DNA of 64,000 nucleotides from Cyclobacteriaceae bacterium (GTDB taxonomy: Bacteria; Bacteroidota; Bacteroidia; Cytophagales; Cyclobacteriaceae): NCBI GenBank assembly GCA_027533395.1, contig JAPZUF010000010.1, positions 186,001 to 250,000 of the forward strand, written 5' to 3'. How positions within the stretch are numbered: the first letter of the stretch is position 1; the number at the start of each line of letters is the position of its first letter. Below the pieces are notes generated by a model. The model searched no databases. It saw only the letters and a list, made by a program, of their open reading frames with translations, and was not told where the DNA came from. Position numbers and translations under genes: made by a program. Of this stretch, positions 53,028-61,348 are shown one piece after another.

Positions 53028-55205
53028 TTGTGTAATAAAATTATCATCCTGAAACGTTTTTACTTTTTAATTTTTGCCTTACAGGTTGTTTTTGCGCAAG
53101 CTCAAATTGCTTTTGAGCGAGACACTTCATTTCCTATAATAGTTGATGGTAACCCATTACCACTTGCTTGGTCGGGTGGTTTAAACAGCGTGCAATTCAA
53201 CCAGATGGATGTTAATGGCGATGGCAAAACAGATTGGGTATTGTTTGATCGCACAGCTAACGCAGTTCGCATTTTTTTAAGTGAAACAACTTATCGTTTT
53301 GCCCCGGAGTTATCTTATTTGTTTCCTGATAATCTTTCTAATTTTTTATTGATCAGAGATTTCGATGCAGATGGTAGACCAGATTTATTTACAGGAAGTA
53401 GTTTAGGCATCAAAGTTTTTAAAAATGTTTCCGAAGAAGGTGAGGCAGCTCAATTTCAAGAGTTGTTATTTTATAATCCACCCGCACCACAAAAAAGTGA
53501 AGTTATTCTTTCACAGGGCTTTTCCACTAAAATCAATATTCAATTACAATTTGATGATGTACCAGCACTTCATGATATCGACCAGGATGGAGACATGGAT
53601 ATTTTAGTGATGGCTTTTTCAGGAAATGGACAAATAGAGTTTCATAAAAATTTATCTGTAGAAAAATATAACAAACCTGATTCACTCGATTTTGTGAGAA
53701 TTACGCAAGCGTGGGGAGGTGTGCGCGAATGTGGATGTGGAGTTTTTATCTTTAATAATCAACCGTGCCCAACCAATACTAGAGTTAAACATGCAGGAGG
53801 AAAAGCCTTGCTGGTACAAGATGTAAATGGCGATAATCAAGCTGATTTAATTTTTAGCGAATTAGCTTGTGAAACTCCTTATGTATTAATCAATAATCAA
53901 CAGAGTGAAACAGCTCAATTTTCTCAAGCAGATGTTTTTCCGAACACTTACCAAGCTAATGGATTGTATCCGGTTGTATTTTCGGCTGATGTAAACCAGG
54001 ATCAAAAACAAGATGTGGTTATTTCAAATGGAGTTTTCGCACGTTCTGATGCAGAAACAGATTTTAGTCAATCAACAACTCAATTTATTAACAACGGCAC
54101 AAACAGTAATTTGCAATTAAGCAACGCAGAACCTTTTGCTTTACAAACACAACAGTTTGATGTAGGCGATAACAGTGTTCCAGCATTTTTTGATGCTGAT
54201 GGAGATGGTGATTTAGATGTTTTGATAAGCGAAATGGGAAGACCAATAGGAAATAATCAATTAGTCGCAGGAATTTATCTTTTAAAAAATGTAGGTAACA
54301 ACATATCACCTTCGTACGTATTGGAAACAGATAATTGGTTAAACTTCAGAAGCTCAAATTTTTATAACCTCAAAATACAATTTGCAGATATTAACAGTGA
54401 TTTAAGATCTGATTTGGTTTTTTCTGCCACTGACATAAGCAATACAACCAAAATTTATTTTATAGAAAATATCGCTAACATAGGTTTCTCTCCTGGCTCA
54501 CTTTCAACAACAAATATTACCCTTGCCTTCAATGAGAATTTTTTATTTTATGATGTTAATGTCGATGGCAAAGTTGATTTGCTGATTGGCAAATCAATTG
54601 GCTCGGTTGATTTGTGGCAGCAAAGTTTACTAACTAGTTGGCAGGTTATCTCAAATAGTTATAAAGGACTTGTTCCAACGTTCGACTATACAAATCCTGG
54701 CTTATTGGCAACAGATATTAACAATGATGGTAAAACGGATTTGGTTTTAACCAACACAAAGGGACAATTATTATTCTTTGATGATTTTATCAATCAAAAT
54801 ACGTTAAATCGGAATGAAGAGTCTTGGTTGCTTAATCCTTTAACAAAAGCATATGAAAATCCCAACTTAGGCGGAAGAGTTTGGCTCAGTGCTTATTCGC
54901 AAAACGAAATCATTTATTTAATTGCTGGCAATACTTTAGGAGGATTACAATTTTTTAAGAGCATTGAATCAGAAAATAGTTTTAGCATCTATCCAAATCC
55001 TATGGAAGCCGGAGAAAATGTTGTGATTGAAACTTCTCAATCCGGTAATTTACTATTGATAGATAGTTTGGGAAGAACGGTTTGGCAAACAACGGCTATC
55101 AAAGGGAAACAAGAAATTCGATTGCCCGAATTGCAGCCCGGTATGTATATTGCCACTTTTAGAAGTGGAAGAAAAAAATTCATTAAAAGGTTAATCGTAA
55201 TTTAA
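53028..55205 (+). CDS. Secreted FG-GAP/VCBS-repeat protein with T9SS sorting domain
   Basis: A protein of about 725 residues that would be exported by the type IX secretion system. A signal peptide (KRFYFLIFALQVVFAQ) is followed by repeated FG-GAP/VCBS motifs with Ca2+-binding DxDxDG loops: DVNGDGKTDWV, DFDADGRPDLF, DIDQDGDMDIL, DVNGDNQADLI, DADGDGDLDVL, DVNVDGKVDLL, DINNDGKTDLV. The C-terminal part IYPNPMEAGENVVIETSQSGNLLLI ending in a basic FIKRLIVI is a type A T9SS sorting domain. No ATG precedes the signal peptide; TTG at 53028 is the best candidate start, and the longer frame from 52962 overlaps murF and is unlikely. The gene overlaps the HAD gene by one base. Confidence 0.82.
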   Translation: MCNKIIILKRFYFLIFALQVVFAQAQIAFERDTSFPIIVDGNPLPLAWSGGLNSVQFNQMDVNGDGKTDWVLFDRTANAVRIFLSETTYRFAPELSYLFPDNLSNFLLIRDFDADGRPDLFTGSSLGIKVFKNVSEEGEAAQFQELLFYNPPAPQKSEVILSQGFSTKINIQLQFDDVPALHDIDQDGDMDILVMAFSGNGQIEFHKNLSVEKYNKPDSLDFVRITQAWGGVRECGCGVFIFNNQPCPTNTRVKHAGGKALLVQDVNGDNQADLIFSELACETPYVLINNQQSETAQFSQADVFPNTYQANGLYPVVFSADVNQDQKQDVVISNGVFARSDAETDFSQSTTQFINNGTNSNLQLSNAEPFALQTQQFDVGDNSVPAFFDADGDGDLDVLISEMGRPIGNNQLVAGIYLLKNVGNNISPSYVLETDNWLNFRSSNFYNLKIQFADINSDLRSDLVFSATDISNTTKIYFIENIANIGFSPGSLSTTNITLAFNENFLFYDVNVDGKVDLLIGKSIGSVDLWQQSLLTSWQVISNSYKGLVPTFDYTNPGLLATDINNDGKTDLVLTNTKGQLLFFDDFINQNTLNRNEESWLLNPLTKAYENPNLGGRVWLSAYSQNEIIYLIAGNTLGGLQFFKSIESENSFSIYPNPMEAGENVVIETSQSGNLLLIDSLGRTVWQTTAIKGKQEIRLPELQPGMYIATFRSGRKKFIKRLIVI

Positions 55206-55861
55206 TGTCATTGCAGCAAGTAGGTGTATTATTCGATATGGATGGCGTTTTAGTAGACAGCAATCCTTATCACAAAATTGCATTACAAGAATTTTGTAAG
55301 CGTCATCAAAAATTTCTAAGCGAAGAAGAATTGATTCGAAAAGTTTATGGCCGTACAAACAAAGATTGGATTACCAATTTGTTTGGAAATATCTCGCAAG
55401 AAACACTCACTCAATATGCAAACGAAAAAGAAGCGTTGTTCAGAGAGATTTATGAGCCACATGTCAAACCAGTTGATGGCTTAACTGATTTTTTAAATGA
55501 GTTGATTGAAAATAAAATTCCATTTACGATTTCAACTTCGGCACCATCTGAAAACGTAGCCTTCACTTTAAAAGCATTAGCTTTAGAAAATGTCTTTCCA
55601 ATCATTTTGGATGAAAGGTTTGTAAACAAAGGCAAACCCGATCCTGAAATTTATATCAAAAGCGCTGCGGCCATACAACTTCCAACTTCTCAATGTTGGG
55701 TAATTTAAGATTCTATCAGTGGTATACAGGCTGGAAAATCAGCTGGTTGTAAAGTAATTGGCATTACAACAACGCACCTAGCCAATGAAATGCCATTGGC
55801 AGATTTTATCATTAAAGATTTTAAGCAATTAAAATTGAATCAATTGATGAATATGGAATAA
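55205..55861 (+). pseudogene. HAD-family sugar phosphatase/phosphoglucomutase, interrupted by an in-frame TAA
   Basis: The frame 55205-55861 encodes a 218-codon HAD hydrolase of the beta-phosphoglucomutase type. Motif I is FDMDGVLVDS (residues 9-18) with the nucleophile aspartate, motif II TISTSAP near residue 116, motif III lysine in NKGKPDPEIY near residue 142. Codon 168 is TAA (55706-55708) in QCWVI-stop-DSISGIQAGKSAGC, exactly where the family has the acidic ED(S) of motif IV; GAA is one base from TAA. The frame then continues normally to the stop at 55859-55861. The truncated product would lose its magnesium-binding residues. Confidence 0.85.
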
Positions 55862-55914
55862 CTCATAGCATGGTAGTATCAAAGCCAAAACAAAAATATA
55901 AATGAAGTATAAAA

Positions 55915-56448
55915 TTATGCAGGAAGATAATCGACAGGATACTCTTCTACTTCTTTTGTTTTTTTCATGATAGAAACAATACTCAATAAACCTTGCAAGG
56001 CTAAAGTTCCCAATAAGATATTAAAAACTAGATTTACGTTAGGTAAGTCTAACATTGTTCCAAAGAAGTATACTATAAAGAGTAGGATAGAAACAAACAA
56101 AAAACCGGAAAACCATATTTTAGTGTAAGAGCTACCTACCCTAATTTGTGGCTTATTGCCTTTCTTCTTTAGATGAAAATGCAAAACTCGCATAAAAGTA
56201 GCATAGGCCGGTGACTGCTCAGTTACTCGTTTTTCTTGTAAAATTCGGTTCGAAACATATAATGGCTTAAAACCATCAGCCCAAATGGTTGCGTAGAATA
56301 AAGTGCCGGCTTTGTGCAAAGTGATTTTATAAATAGATGCGTAAGGAATATGAAAATTCTCTGTTCCTGCGTTCACCTCAAGCTCAAATTCTTTAAGGTA
56401 ACAAATAATCTGACTGTTTCCGCGGTTATGTAAACAAGTAAACTCCAT
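55915..56448 (-). CDS. PH-like membrane protein, unknown function
   Basis: A 177-residue protein. Residues about 1-110 look like a soluble beta-rich, PH-like domain (ICYLKEFELEVNAGTENFHIPYASIYKITLHKAG, FYATIWADGFKPLYVSN), followed by two hydrophobic helices (about 112-133 and 136-158) and a short acidic tail. I do not recognise a family. It is monocistronic, convergent with the HAD gene. The 271-nt region from 56449 to rpmB holds the ribosomal promoter and nothing else I can support. Confidence 0.6.
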   Translation of the reverse strand: MEFTCLHNRGNSQIICYLKEFELEVNAGTENFHIPYASIYKITLHKAGTLFYATIWADGFKPLYVSNRILQEKRVTEQSPAYATFMRVLHFHLKKKGNKPQIRVGSSYTKIWFSGFLFVSILLFIVYFFGTMLDLPNVNLVFNILLGTLALQGLLSIVSIMKKTKEVEEYPVDYLPA

Positions 56449-56647
56449 CTAATTATTAAGTAAATATAGATTCAAAGGAGACTGTAAACCAATACCCATT
56501 TATAGTGATTTGCTTATAATTAAGTTGAATAAAAGAAAAACAAATCATTCTGAACTTGAATAAAGCTTTTGTATTCAGAGCTTTAACAGCTTTTTTCGAA
56601 GAATTGATTAAAAAATAGATACTTATCCACACTTTATTTCAATCTCA

Positions 56648-56687
56648 TTTGGATAATTAGGGTCAATTTCCCGATATTTGCAGTCCC
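56648..56687 (+). promoter_or_regulatory. Promoter of rpmB-rpmG-DUF4295
   Basis: TTTG at 56648-56651 and GATATTTG at 56673-56680 resemble the Bacteroidota consensus with a 21-nt spacer. The initiation region TTTGCAGTCCC (56677-56687) is identical to that of the tRNA-Val promoter in this window. Confidence 0.6.
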
Positions 56688-56719
56688 TTTTCAAAGAAGG
56701 GCTTAACAATCAAGCGATT

Positions 56720-56959
56720 ATGGCACGAGTTTGCGAAATTACAGGCAAAAGACCTCAGGTTGGAAACCACGTTTCCCACGCTAACAACAAAACGAAGAGA
56801 AAATTCTACCCGAATCTTCAGAAAAAGCGTTTTTTCTTGCCTGAAGAAAACCGTTGGATTACTTTAAAAGTGTCCACTAAGGCAATTAAGACCATCAACA
56901 AAAACGGTATTTACGCGGTTATCAAAGAAGCTGCTGCAAAAGGCACTTTGTTTTCATAA
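56720..56959 (+). CDS. rpmB: 50S ribosomal protein L28
   Basis: A 79-residue L28. It begins [33 protein letters not shown], the standard L28 start, and continues [21 protein letters not shown]. The frame is open for 42 nt before this ATG, but the upstream bases lie in the promoter and leader. The cytoplasmic protein sits at the base of the large ribosomal subunit. It is the first gene of the block rpmB-rpmG-DUF4295, followed by ftsY and, further on, rimO, an order I know from many Bacteroidota genomes. Confidence 0.96.
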   Translation: MARVCEITGKRPQVGNHVSHANNKTKRKFYPNLQKKRFFLPEENRWITLKVSTKAIKTINKNGIYAVIKEAAAKGTLFS

Positions 56960-56985
56960 ACCGATAACCAATAAATTATAAGGCA

Positions 56986-57168
56986 ATGGCTAAGAAAGGC
57001 AATAGAATTCAGGTGATTTTAGAGTGTACAGAACACAAAAACAGCGGCATGCCAGGCATGAGCCGTTACATCACCACCAAAAACCGCAAAAACACTACCG
57101 AAAGAATTGAACTTAAAAAGTACAATCCGGTAATGAAGAAATACACGGTTCATAAAGAAATTAAGTAA
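56986..57168 (+). CDS. rpmG: 50S ribosomal protein L33
   Basis: A 60-residue L33 beginning [37 protein letters not shown] and ending [12 protein letters not shown]. Only one cysteine is present, in ECTEHK, so it is the zinc-free (C-minus) type. The gene lies 26 nt after rpmB and 28 nt before the DUF4295 gene. Confidence 0.96.
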   Translation: MAKKGNRIQVILECTEHKNSGMPGMSRYITTKNRKNTTERIELKKYNPVMKKYTVHKEIK

Positions 57169-57196
57169 TTGTTTCACGGTCTAATCATTTAAAGAC

Positions 57197-57352
57197 ATGG
57201 CAAAGAAGGTAGTTGCAACATTGAAAAAAGGCGATAACAAAAGCTTCGCTAAAGTTATTCGCGCTGTAAAATCAGATAAAACAGGTTCTTATACTTTCCG
57301 CGAAGAAATTGTTCCTGCGGAATTGGTAAAAGAAACATTGGCAAAGAAGTAA
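57197..57352 (+). CDS. DUF4295 small basic protein, probable ribosome-associated
   Basis: A 51-residue basic protein, beginning MAKKVVATLKKGDNKSFAKV and ending in KETLAKK, matching the DUF4295 family that accompanies rpmB and rpmG across Bacteroidota. Pattern, charge (about 13 Lys/Arg) and operon position suggest that it binds ribosomes or rRNA, but no function is established that I know of. It starts 28 nt after rpmG and is followed 22 nt later by an intrinsic terminator, so the three genes form one transcript. The gene is shorter than many ORF cut-offs. Confidence 0.88.
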   Translation: MAKKVVATLKKGDNKSFAKVIRAVKSDKTGSYTFREEIVPAELVKETLAKK

Positions 57353-57374
57353 TCAACTACTTCTTTAAAAATTT

Positions 57375-57398
57375 AAAGTCCCACTCGGGACTTTTTTT
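57375..57398 (+). terminator. Intrinsic terminator after DUF4295
   Basis: AAAGTCCC (57375-57382) and GGGACTTT (57387-57394) form an 8-bp stem with loop ACTC, followed by a seven-T tract. It ends the ribosomal protein transcript before ftsY. Confidence 0.88.
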
Positions 57399-57436
57399 GT
57401 TTTAACTTAGCCATTCATCCAGTCAACAAGCGAAGT

Positions 57437-58387
57437 ATGTTCGGTTTATTCAATAAAGAAAAAAAAGAATCACTCGATAAAGGTCTTGAAAAAACCAAAC
57501 AGAGTTTTTTCTCAAAACTGAGCAAGGCATTGATTGGCAAATCAAGTGTGGATGATGAAGTACTCGATAATTTAGAAGAAATTTTAGTGGGTGCCGATGT
57601 GGGTATCGAAACAACGATAAAAATTATTGAACGCATTCAAAAGCGAGTAGCGAAAGATAAATACACCAGTGCAGCCGAACTTGATTCTATCTTAAAGGAC
57701 GAAATAGCTGCTTTGTTAGCCGACAAACAAAACGACAACCTCACCAATTTTGAAACACCAACAGATAAAAAGCCTTATGTCATTATGGTTGTTGGCGTAA
57801 ATGGTGTCGGTAAAACAACAACCATAGGAAAATTATCAGCACAGTATAAAAAGCATGGCAAGAAAGTAGTGCTGGGCGCAGCCGATACGTTTAGAGCAGC
57901 CGCAGTTGACCAATTAAAATTGTGGGGAGAAAGAGTGGGAGTGCCTGTAATAGCGAAGGGCATGAATACGGATCCATCTGCAGTAGCCTTTGAAGCGGTG
58001 CAAGCCGGAGTAGATCAGCAAGCAGATGTTATCATTATTGATACAGCAGGAAGATTGCATACAAAGGTTAATTTGATGAGTGAGCTTTCAAAAATTAAAC
58101 GCGTGATGCAAAAAGTTATACCAGACGCACCCCACGATGTCATGCTTGTATTGGATGGATCAACAGGGCAAAACGCAACCATTCAAGCAAGAGAATTTAC
58201 CAAAGCAACAGAAGTTACCTCTTTAGCCATTACTAAATTAGATGGCACAGCCAAAGGTGGTGTGGTGATTGGCATTTCAGATGAATTTAAAATACCGGTG
58301 CGCTATATAGGCGTTGGAGAAAAAGTGGAAGACCTTCAGGTATTTGATAAGAATGAGTTTGTAGATTCTTTATTCCAGAGAAATTAA
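57437..58387 (+). CDS. ftsY: Signal recognition particle receptor FtsY
   Basis: FtsY docks the SRP-ribosome complex at the inner membrane and hydrolyses GTP. The 316-residue protein has a short N-terminal region, the helical N domain (about 15-100) and the G domain with [14 protein letters not shown] (120-133), [22 protein letters not shown] near residue 205 and [15 protein letters not shown] near residue 268. It lacks the long acidic A domain of the E. coli protein, as is usual here. It lies just after the ribosomal protein terminator and convergent with a DUF6048 gene. Confidence 0.96.
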   Translation: MFGLFNKEKKESLDKGLEKTKQSFFSKLSKALIGKSSVDDEVLDNLEEILVGADVGIETTIKIIERIQKRVAKDKYTSAAELDSILKDEIAALLADKQNDNLTNFETPTDKKPYVIMVVGVNGVGKTTTIGKLSAQYKKHGKKVVLGAADTFRAAAVDQLKLWGERVGVPVIAKGMNTDPSAVAFEAVQAGVDQQADVIIIDTAGRLHTKVNLMSELSKIKRVMQKVIPDAPHDVMLVLDGSTGQNATIQAREFTKATEVTSLAITKLDGTAKGGVVIGISDEFKIPVRYIGVGEKVEDLQVFDKNEFVDSLFQRN

Positions 58388-58399
58388 CTAATTGAGAAG

Positions 58400-59074
58400 T
58401 TATTTCCTGAAAGGAACATTAACCAACACATAATAACTAAAACCCCAGGTAGTTTCTTTTGCAGTACTTCCATAACCAGGAATATCAGTCGTTAATAAAT
58501 CTCTGTTTTGTTTGATAGAGTTAGAAAATTTAAACCGGGCTGTGTAACCCAACCAAACGTATTCAAAAACTTTTACACGTAAACCGCTCGTTAACTCTGC
58601 CCATCCTGATGATACATTGTTGTTATTTCTGGTAGTGATAAAATTTCCCCACGGGTCGGCTGCTATAACAAGGGTGGCATCTTCAGAAAAAGTAGATCGA
58701 CCGTAACGAAATCCCAACGAAAAAACGTTTTTGTTTTTATCCTTTGTAAGAAAGTTAACATCCGCCCCTAATCTCCAATAGCGGCCATCATTGCTATAAG
58801 TGCTGCCACCGTTGGCTTCCCAACTTCGCGACCAACCACCCATTTCAAAAGTTGGGTAATAGCGATACACATTTGTTTCTGCTACAACTTCCCAACCGGA
58901 AAAATTATCGACACTTGCCGCACGAATAGGTGAAATAATTTCGTATCCCACACGCACAAGTGTTGGCATCCATTTTGATTTTTGTTGAAGAGAATCTTGA
59001 GCCATAGCATGTCCCACCATTCCCAACAAAAACAGGTTAACGCACAACCTGAAAATTAATAATGGGCGGGTCAT
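58400..59074 (-). CDS. DUF6048 family outer-membrane beta-barrel-like protein
   Basis: A 224-residue protein with a signal peptide ending AMAQDS near residue 26. The mature sequence alternates polar and aromatic residues in strands (WRLGADVNFLT, VFSLGFRYGRSTF, GWAELTSGLRVKVFEYVWLGYTARFKFS) and ends in FSYYVLVNVPFRK, so it is probably a small beta-barrel of the outer membrane. It matches what I know of DUF6048, usually paired with a DUF6452 lipoprotein and located near rimO, as here. The pair overlaps by 38 nt. Function is unknown. Confidence 0.78.
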   Translation of the reverse strand: MTRPLLIFRLCVNLFLLGMVGHAMAQDSLQQKSKWMPTLVRVGYEIISPIRAASVDNFSGWEVVAETNVYRYYPTFEMGGWSRSWEANGGSTYSNDGRYWRLGADVNFLTKDKNKNVFSLGFRYGRSTFSEDATLVIAADPWGNFITTRNNNNVSSGWAELTSGLRVKVFEYVWLGYTARFKFSNSIKQNRDLLTTDIPGYGSTAKETTWGFSYYVLVNVPFRK

Positions 59075-59879
59075 AAATAGAATCTCTTTTTAATCTAGTA
59101 TCTATAATTAATTCGGAGCGACTAAAATTTGAGTTAACAATTCGAATGTCATCAATCACAGTCTGCACACCACAAGAAGGAAGAATCATTTTATCAGCGC
59201 GTGAATAATTAAAAGTGATAAATTTTGTTTCTCCGTCTTCAAACTCAAAGGTATGCGTTGTTGCGTTGCTCGCAAGGTTTAGCGGCAAGCGAATAAAACT
59301 CAACGCACCTGAATCTGCATATAATTTAGTGTAATTAAAATCTGCAGTTGTTTCCGCTAAGGTTAAGGTATCTCTGCGCAACTCACCATCTTCCAATTCT
59401 CGGAAAGCCAGTAATAGATAATTCGTTCTCGGACATCTGTAAACATTAACATTGCCACCTGCACCAGGTGTTGCATTGGCGATAGCAATAGAGTCAGCGT
59501 TGCTGTTCAATACTTTTAATTCAGATAGTAAAAATTTTGGTCCACACGATTCCGAAACGAATTGTCCCTGTACACGATAACCCAATTCTATATCTGTGAT
59601 TCTCTCAAATGTTTTGACTTTAATCAAAGAAGAAGTTGCCGTATAATCAACCAAAACAGATAGGTTAGTGAGCACAACGGTATCTTCATCAAAAACGGTG
59701 AGTTGAGTACCCGTTACATCTACTCTGGCAAAAGTTACTGTATCAACCCTGCCATCAAACATTTTTCTAAAAACTATGGTAACGGTATCATTGGTCAGGT
59801 TAAAGCAATCAGGCTCATCTAAACAAGCCACCGCAAGCAGTAGAAACAATAAATAAATGGCTTTTTTCACCCTCGTCAT
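59037..59879 (-). CDS. DUF6452 family lipoprotein
   Basis: A 280-residue lipoprotein: ATG at 59879 gives MTRVKKAIYLLFLLLAVACLDEPDC, a clear lipoprotein signal with lipobox cysteine at residue 19; the longer frame upstream was rejected. The mature part is all-beta, with two or three immunoglobulin-like repeats (VTIVFRKMFDGRVDTVTFARV, LAFRELEDGELRRDTLTL). This matches DUF6452, which accompanies DUF6048 next to rimO in this phylum. The pair probably acts in the envelope; its job is unknown. The 3' end overlaps the DUF6048 gene by 38 nt. Confidence 0.75.
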   Translation of the reverse strand: MTRVKKAIYLLFLLLAVACLDEPDCFNLTNDTVTIVFRKMFDGRVDTVTFARVDVTGTQLTVFDEDTVVLTNLSVLVDYTATSSLIKVKTFERITDIELGYRVQGQFVSESCGPKFLLSELKVLNSNADSIAIANATPGAGGNVNVYRCPRTNYLLLAFRELEDGELRRDTLTLAETTADFNYTKLYADSGALSFIRLPLNLASNATTHTFEFEDGETKFITFNYSRADKMILPSCGVQTVIDDIRIVNSNFSRSELIIDTRLKRDSIYDPPIINFQVVR

Positions 59880-59930
59880 CAATAATAAGATGCAAAGATA
59901 AACGAAGAAATGAAGCCGCATTATTTTTTG

Positions 59931-59938
59931 TAATTTTG
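59931..59938 (+). promoter_or_regulatory. Candidate -7 promoter element (TAATTTTG) of rimO
   Basis: TAATTTTG at 59931-59938 matches TAnnTTTG and lies 25 nt before the GTG start of rimO. The -33 box is not clear. On the opposite strand TATCTTTG (59893-59900) could serve the DUF6452/DUF6048 pair. Confidence 0.4.
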
Positions 59939-59963
59939 CCTGATAAACTGAAAAGCAAGAGGC

Positions 59964-61274
59964 GTGAAAACCAAAGGAAATAAACAAACGAAAGTAAATA
60001 TTGTAACATTGGGTTGCTCTAAAAACTTGGTGGACTCTGAAGTGTTGTTAACCCAGTTGCGTGGTAATGGTATAGACGCTACGCACGAAGCAAAAGAGGA
60101 TGATGCGAGTGTGGTGGTCATTAATACTTGCGGATTTATCGACAATGCTAAGCAAGAATCCATCGATACCATTTTAAGATATGTGGATGCCAAAGAAGAA
60201 GGCATTGTTGACAAAGTTTACGTTACGGGTTGCCTTTCTCAACGGTATAAAGATGATTTAGAAAAAGAAATTCCACAGGTTGATGCCTGGTTCGGCACAC
60301 GTGATTTGTCTCGCTTGCTCAAAGTATTTAAAGCAGATTACAAACACGAATTGGTGGGCGAACGCATTTTAACCAATCCAAGTCATTTCGCATATTTAAA
60401 AATTTCTGAAGGCTGCGACAGACCTTGTTCTTTTTGTGCTATTCCTTTGATGCGAGGCAAACATATTTCAAGACCGATTGATGAATTGGTTTTAGAAGCA
60501 AAAAACTTAGCCAAAAACGGAACACGCGAATTGTTATTGATTGCGCAAGACTCCACTTACTACGGTTTGGATTTGTATAAGAAAAGAAACTTAGCTGAGT
60601 TATTACAAAGACTTTCGGATGTACAAGGTATCGATTGGATAAGACTGCATTATGCATTTCCAACGGGTTTCCCTTTAGATGTATTAGATGTAATGGCCGA
60701 ACGCCCTAACATTTGTAAATACCTCGATATCCCGCTGCAACATGGCTCAAGTAAAATGTTGCAACTCATGCGCAGAGGAACAACCAGAGAAAAGACAGAA
60801 GAATTGTTACAAACCATTCGCACCAAAGTACCGGGCATGGCTATTCGTACCACCATGATTGCCGGACATCCTGGCGAAGGTGAAGCAGAGTTTGAAGAAA
60901 TGGTAAGCTTTGTGGAGCGCATGCGTTTCGATCGCTTAGGTGTATTCACGTATTCTCACGAAGAAAACACACACGCTGGCACCATGACAGACGATGTGCC
61001 AGATGATGTAAAACAACAACGTGTAGATGAGTTGATGGAAGTACAACAAAATATTTCGTACGAGTTGAATCAACAGAAAATAGGCAAAACCTTTAAAGTG
61101 TTGATTGATAGAAAAGAAGGAGGCTCATACATTGGAAGAACCGAACACGACTCGCCTGAAGTAGATAATGAAGTGATTATTCCTGCAGATGATTACATCA
61201 GAATTGGCGACTTCGTTAACGTGAAAGTGGAAGAAGCAACTGAGTTTGATTTACATGGCAAAGTGGTGCAATAG
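59964..61274 (+). CDS. rimO: Ribosomal protein S12 methylthiotransferase RimO
   Basis: RimO adds a methylthio group to an aspartate of S12, using two [4Fe-4S] clusters and SAM. The 436-residue protein has the UPF0004 domain with cysteines in TLGCSKNLVDSE (C18), NTCGFID and VTGCLSQRY, the radical SAM motif CDRPCSFCAIP near residue 153, and a C-terminal TRAM domain (about 370-436) with YIGRTEHDSPEVDNEVII. Start is GTG with AAGAGG just upstream. The gene lies divergent from the DUF6452 pair and behind ftsY, a usual order in the phylum. Confidence 0.96.
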   Translation: MKTKGNKQTKVNIVTLGCSKNLVDSEVLLTQLRGNGIDATHEAKEDDASVVVINTCGFIDNAKQESIDTILRYVDAKEEGIVDKVYVTGCLSQRYKDDLEKEIPQVDAWFGTRDLSRLLKVFKADYKHELVGERILTNPSHFAYLKISEGCDRPCSFCAIPLMRGKHISRPIDELVLEAKNLAKNGTRELLLIAQDSTYYGLDLYKKRNLAELLQRLSDVQGIDWIRLHYAFPTGFPLDVLDVMAERPNICKYLDIPLQHGSSKMLQLMRRGTTREKTEELLQTIRTKVPGMAIRTTMIAGHPGEGEAEFEEMVSFVERMRFDRLGVFTYSHEENTHAGTMTDDVPDDVKQQRVDELMEVQQNISYELNQQKIGKTFKVLIDRKEGGSYIGRTEHDSPEVDNEVIIPADDYIRIGDFVNVKVEEATEFDLHGKVVQ

Positions 61275-61348
61275 CCGTTTATGGAATAGTAAAACTTTTG
61301 CTTTACACTTGTCGTTAGTCCATGCATAATTATTGATATCCTTATACC

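Noticed and set aside
56678-56719. Longer 5' end of rpmB
   Set aside because: It would use the promoter and leader as coding sequence; L28 begins at [10 protein letters not shown].
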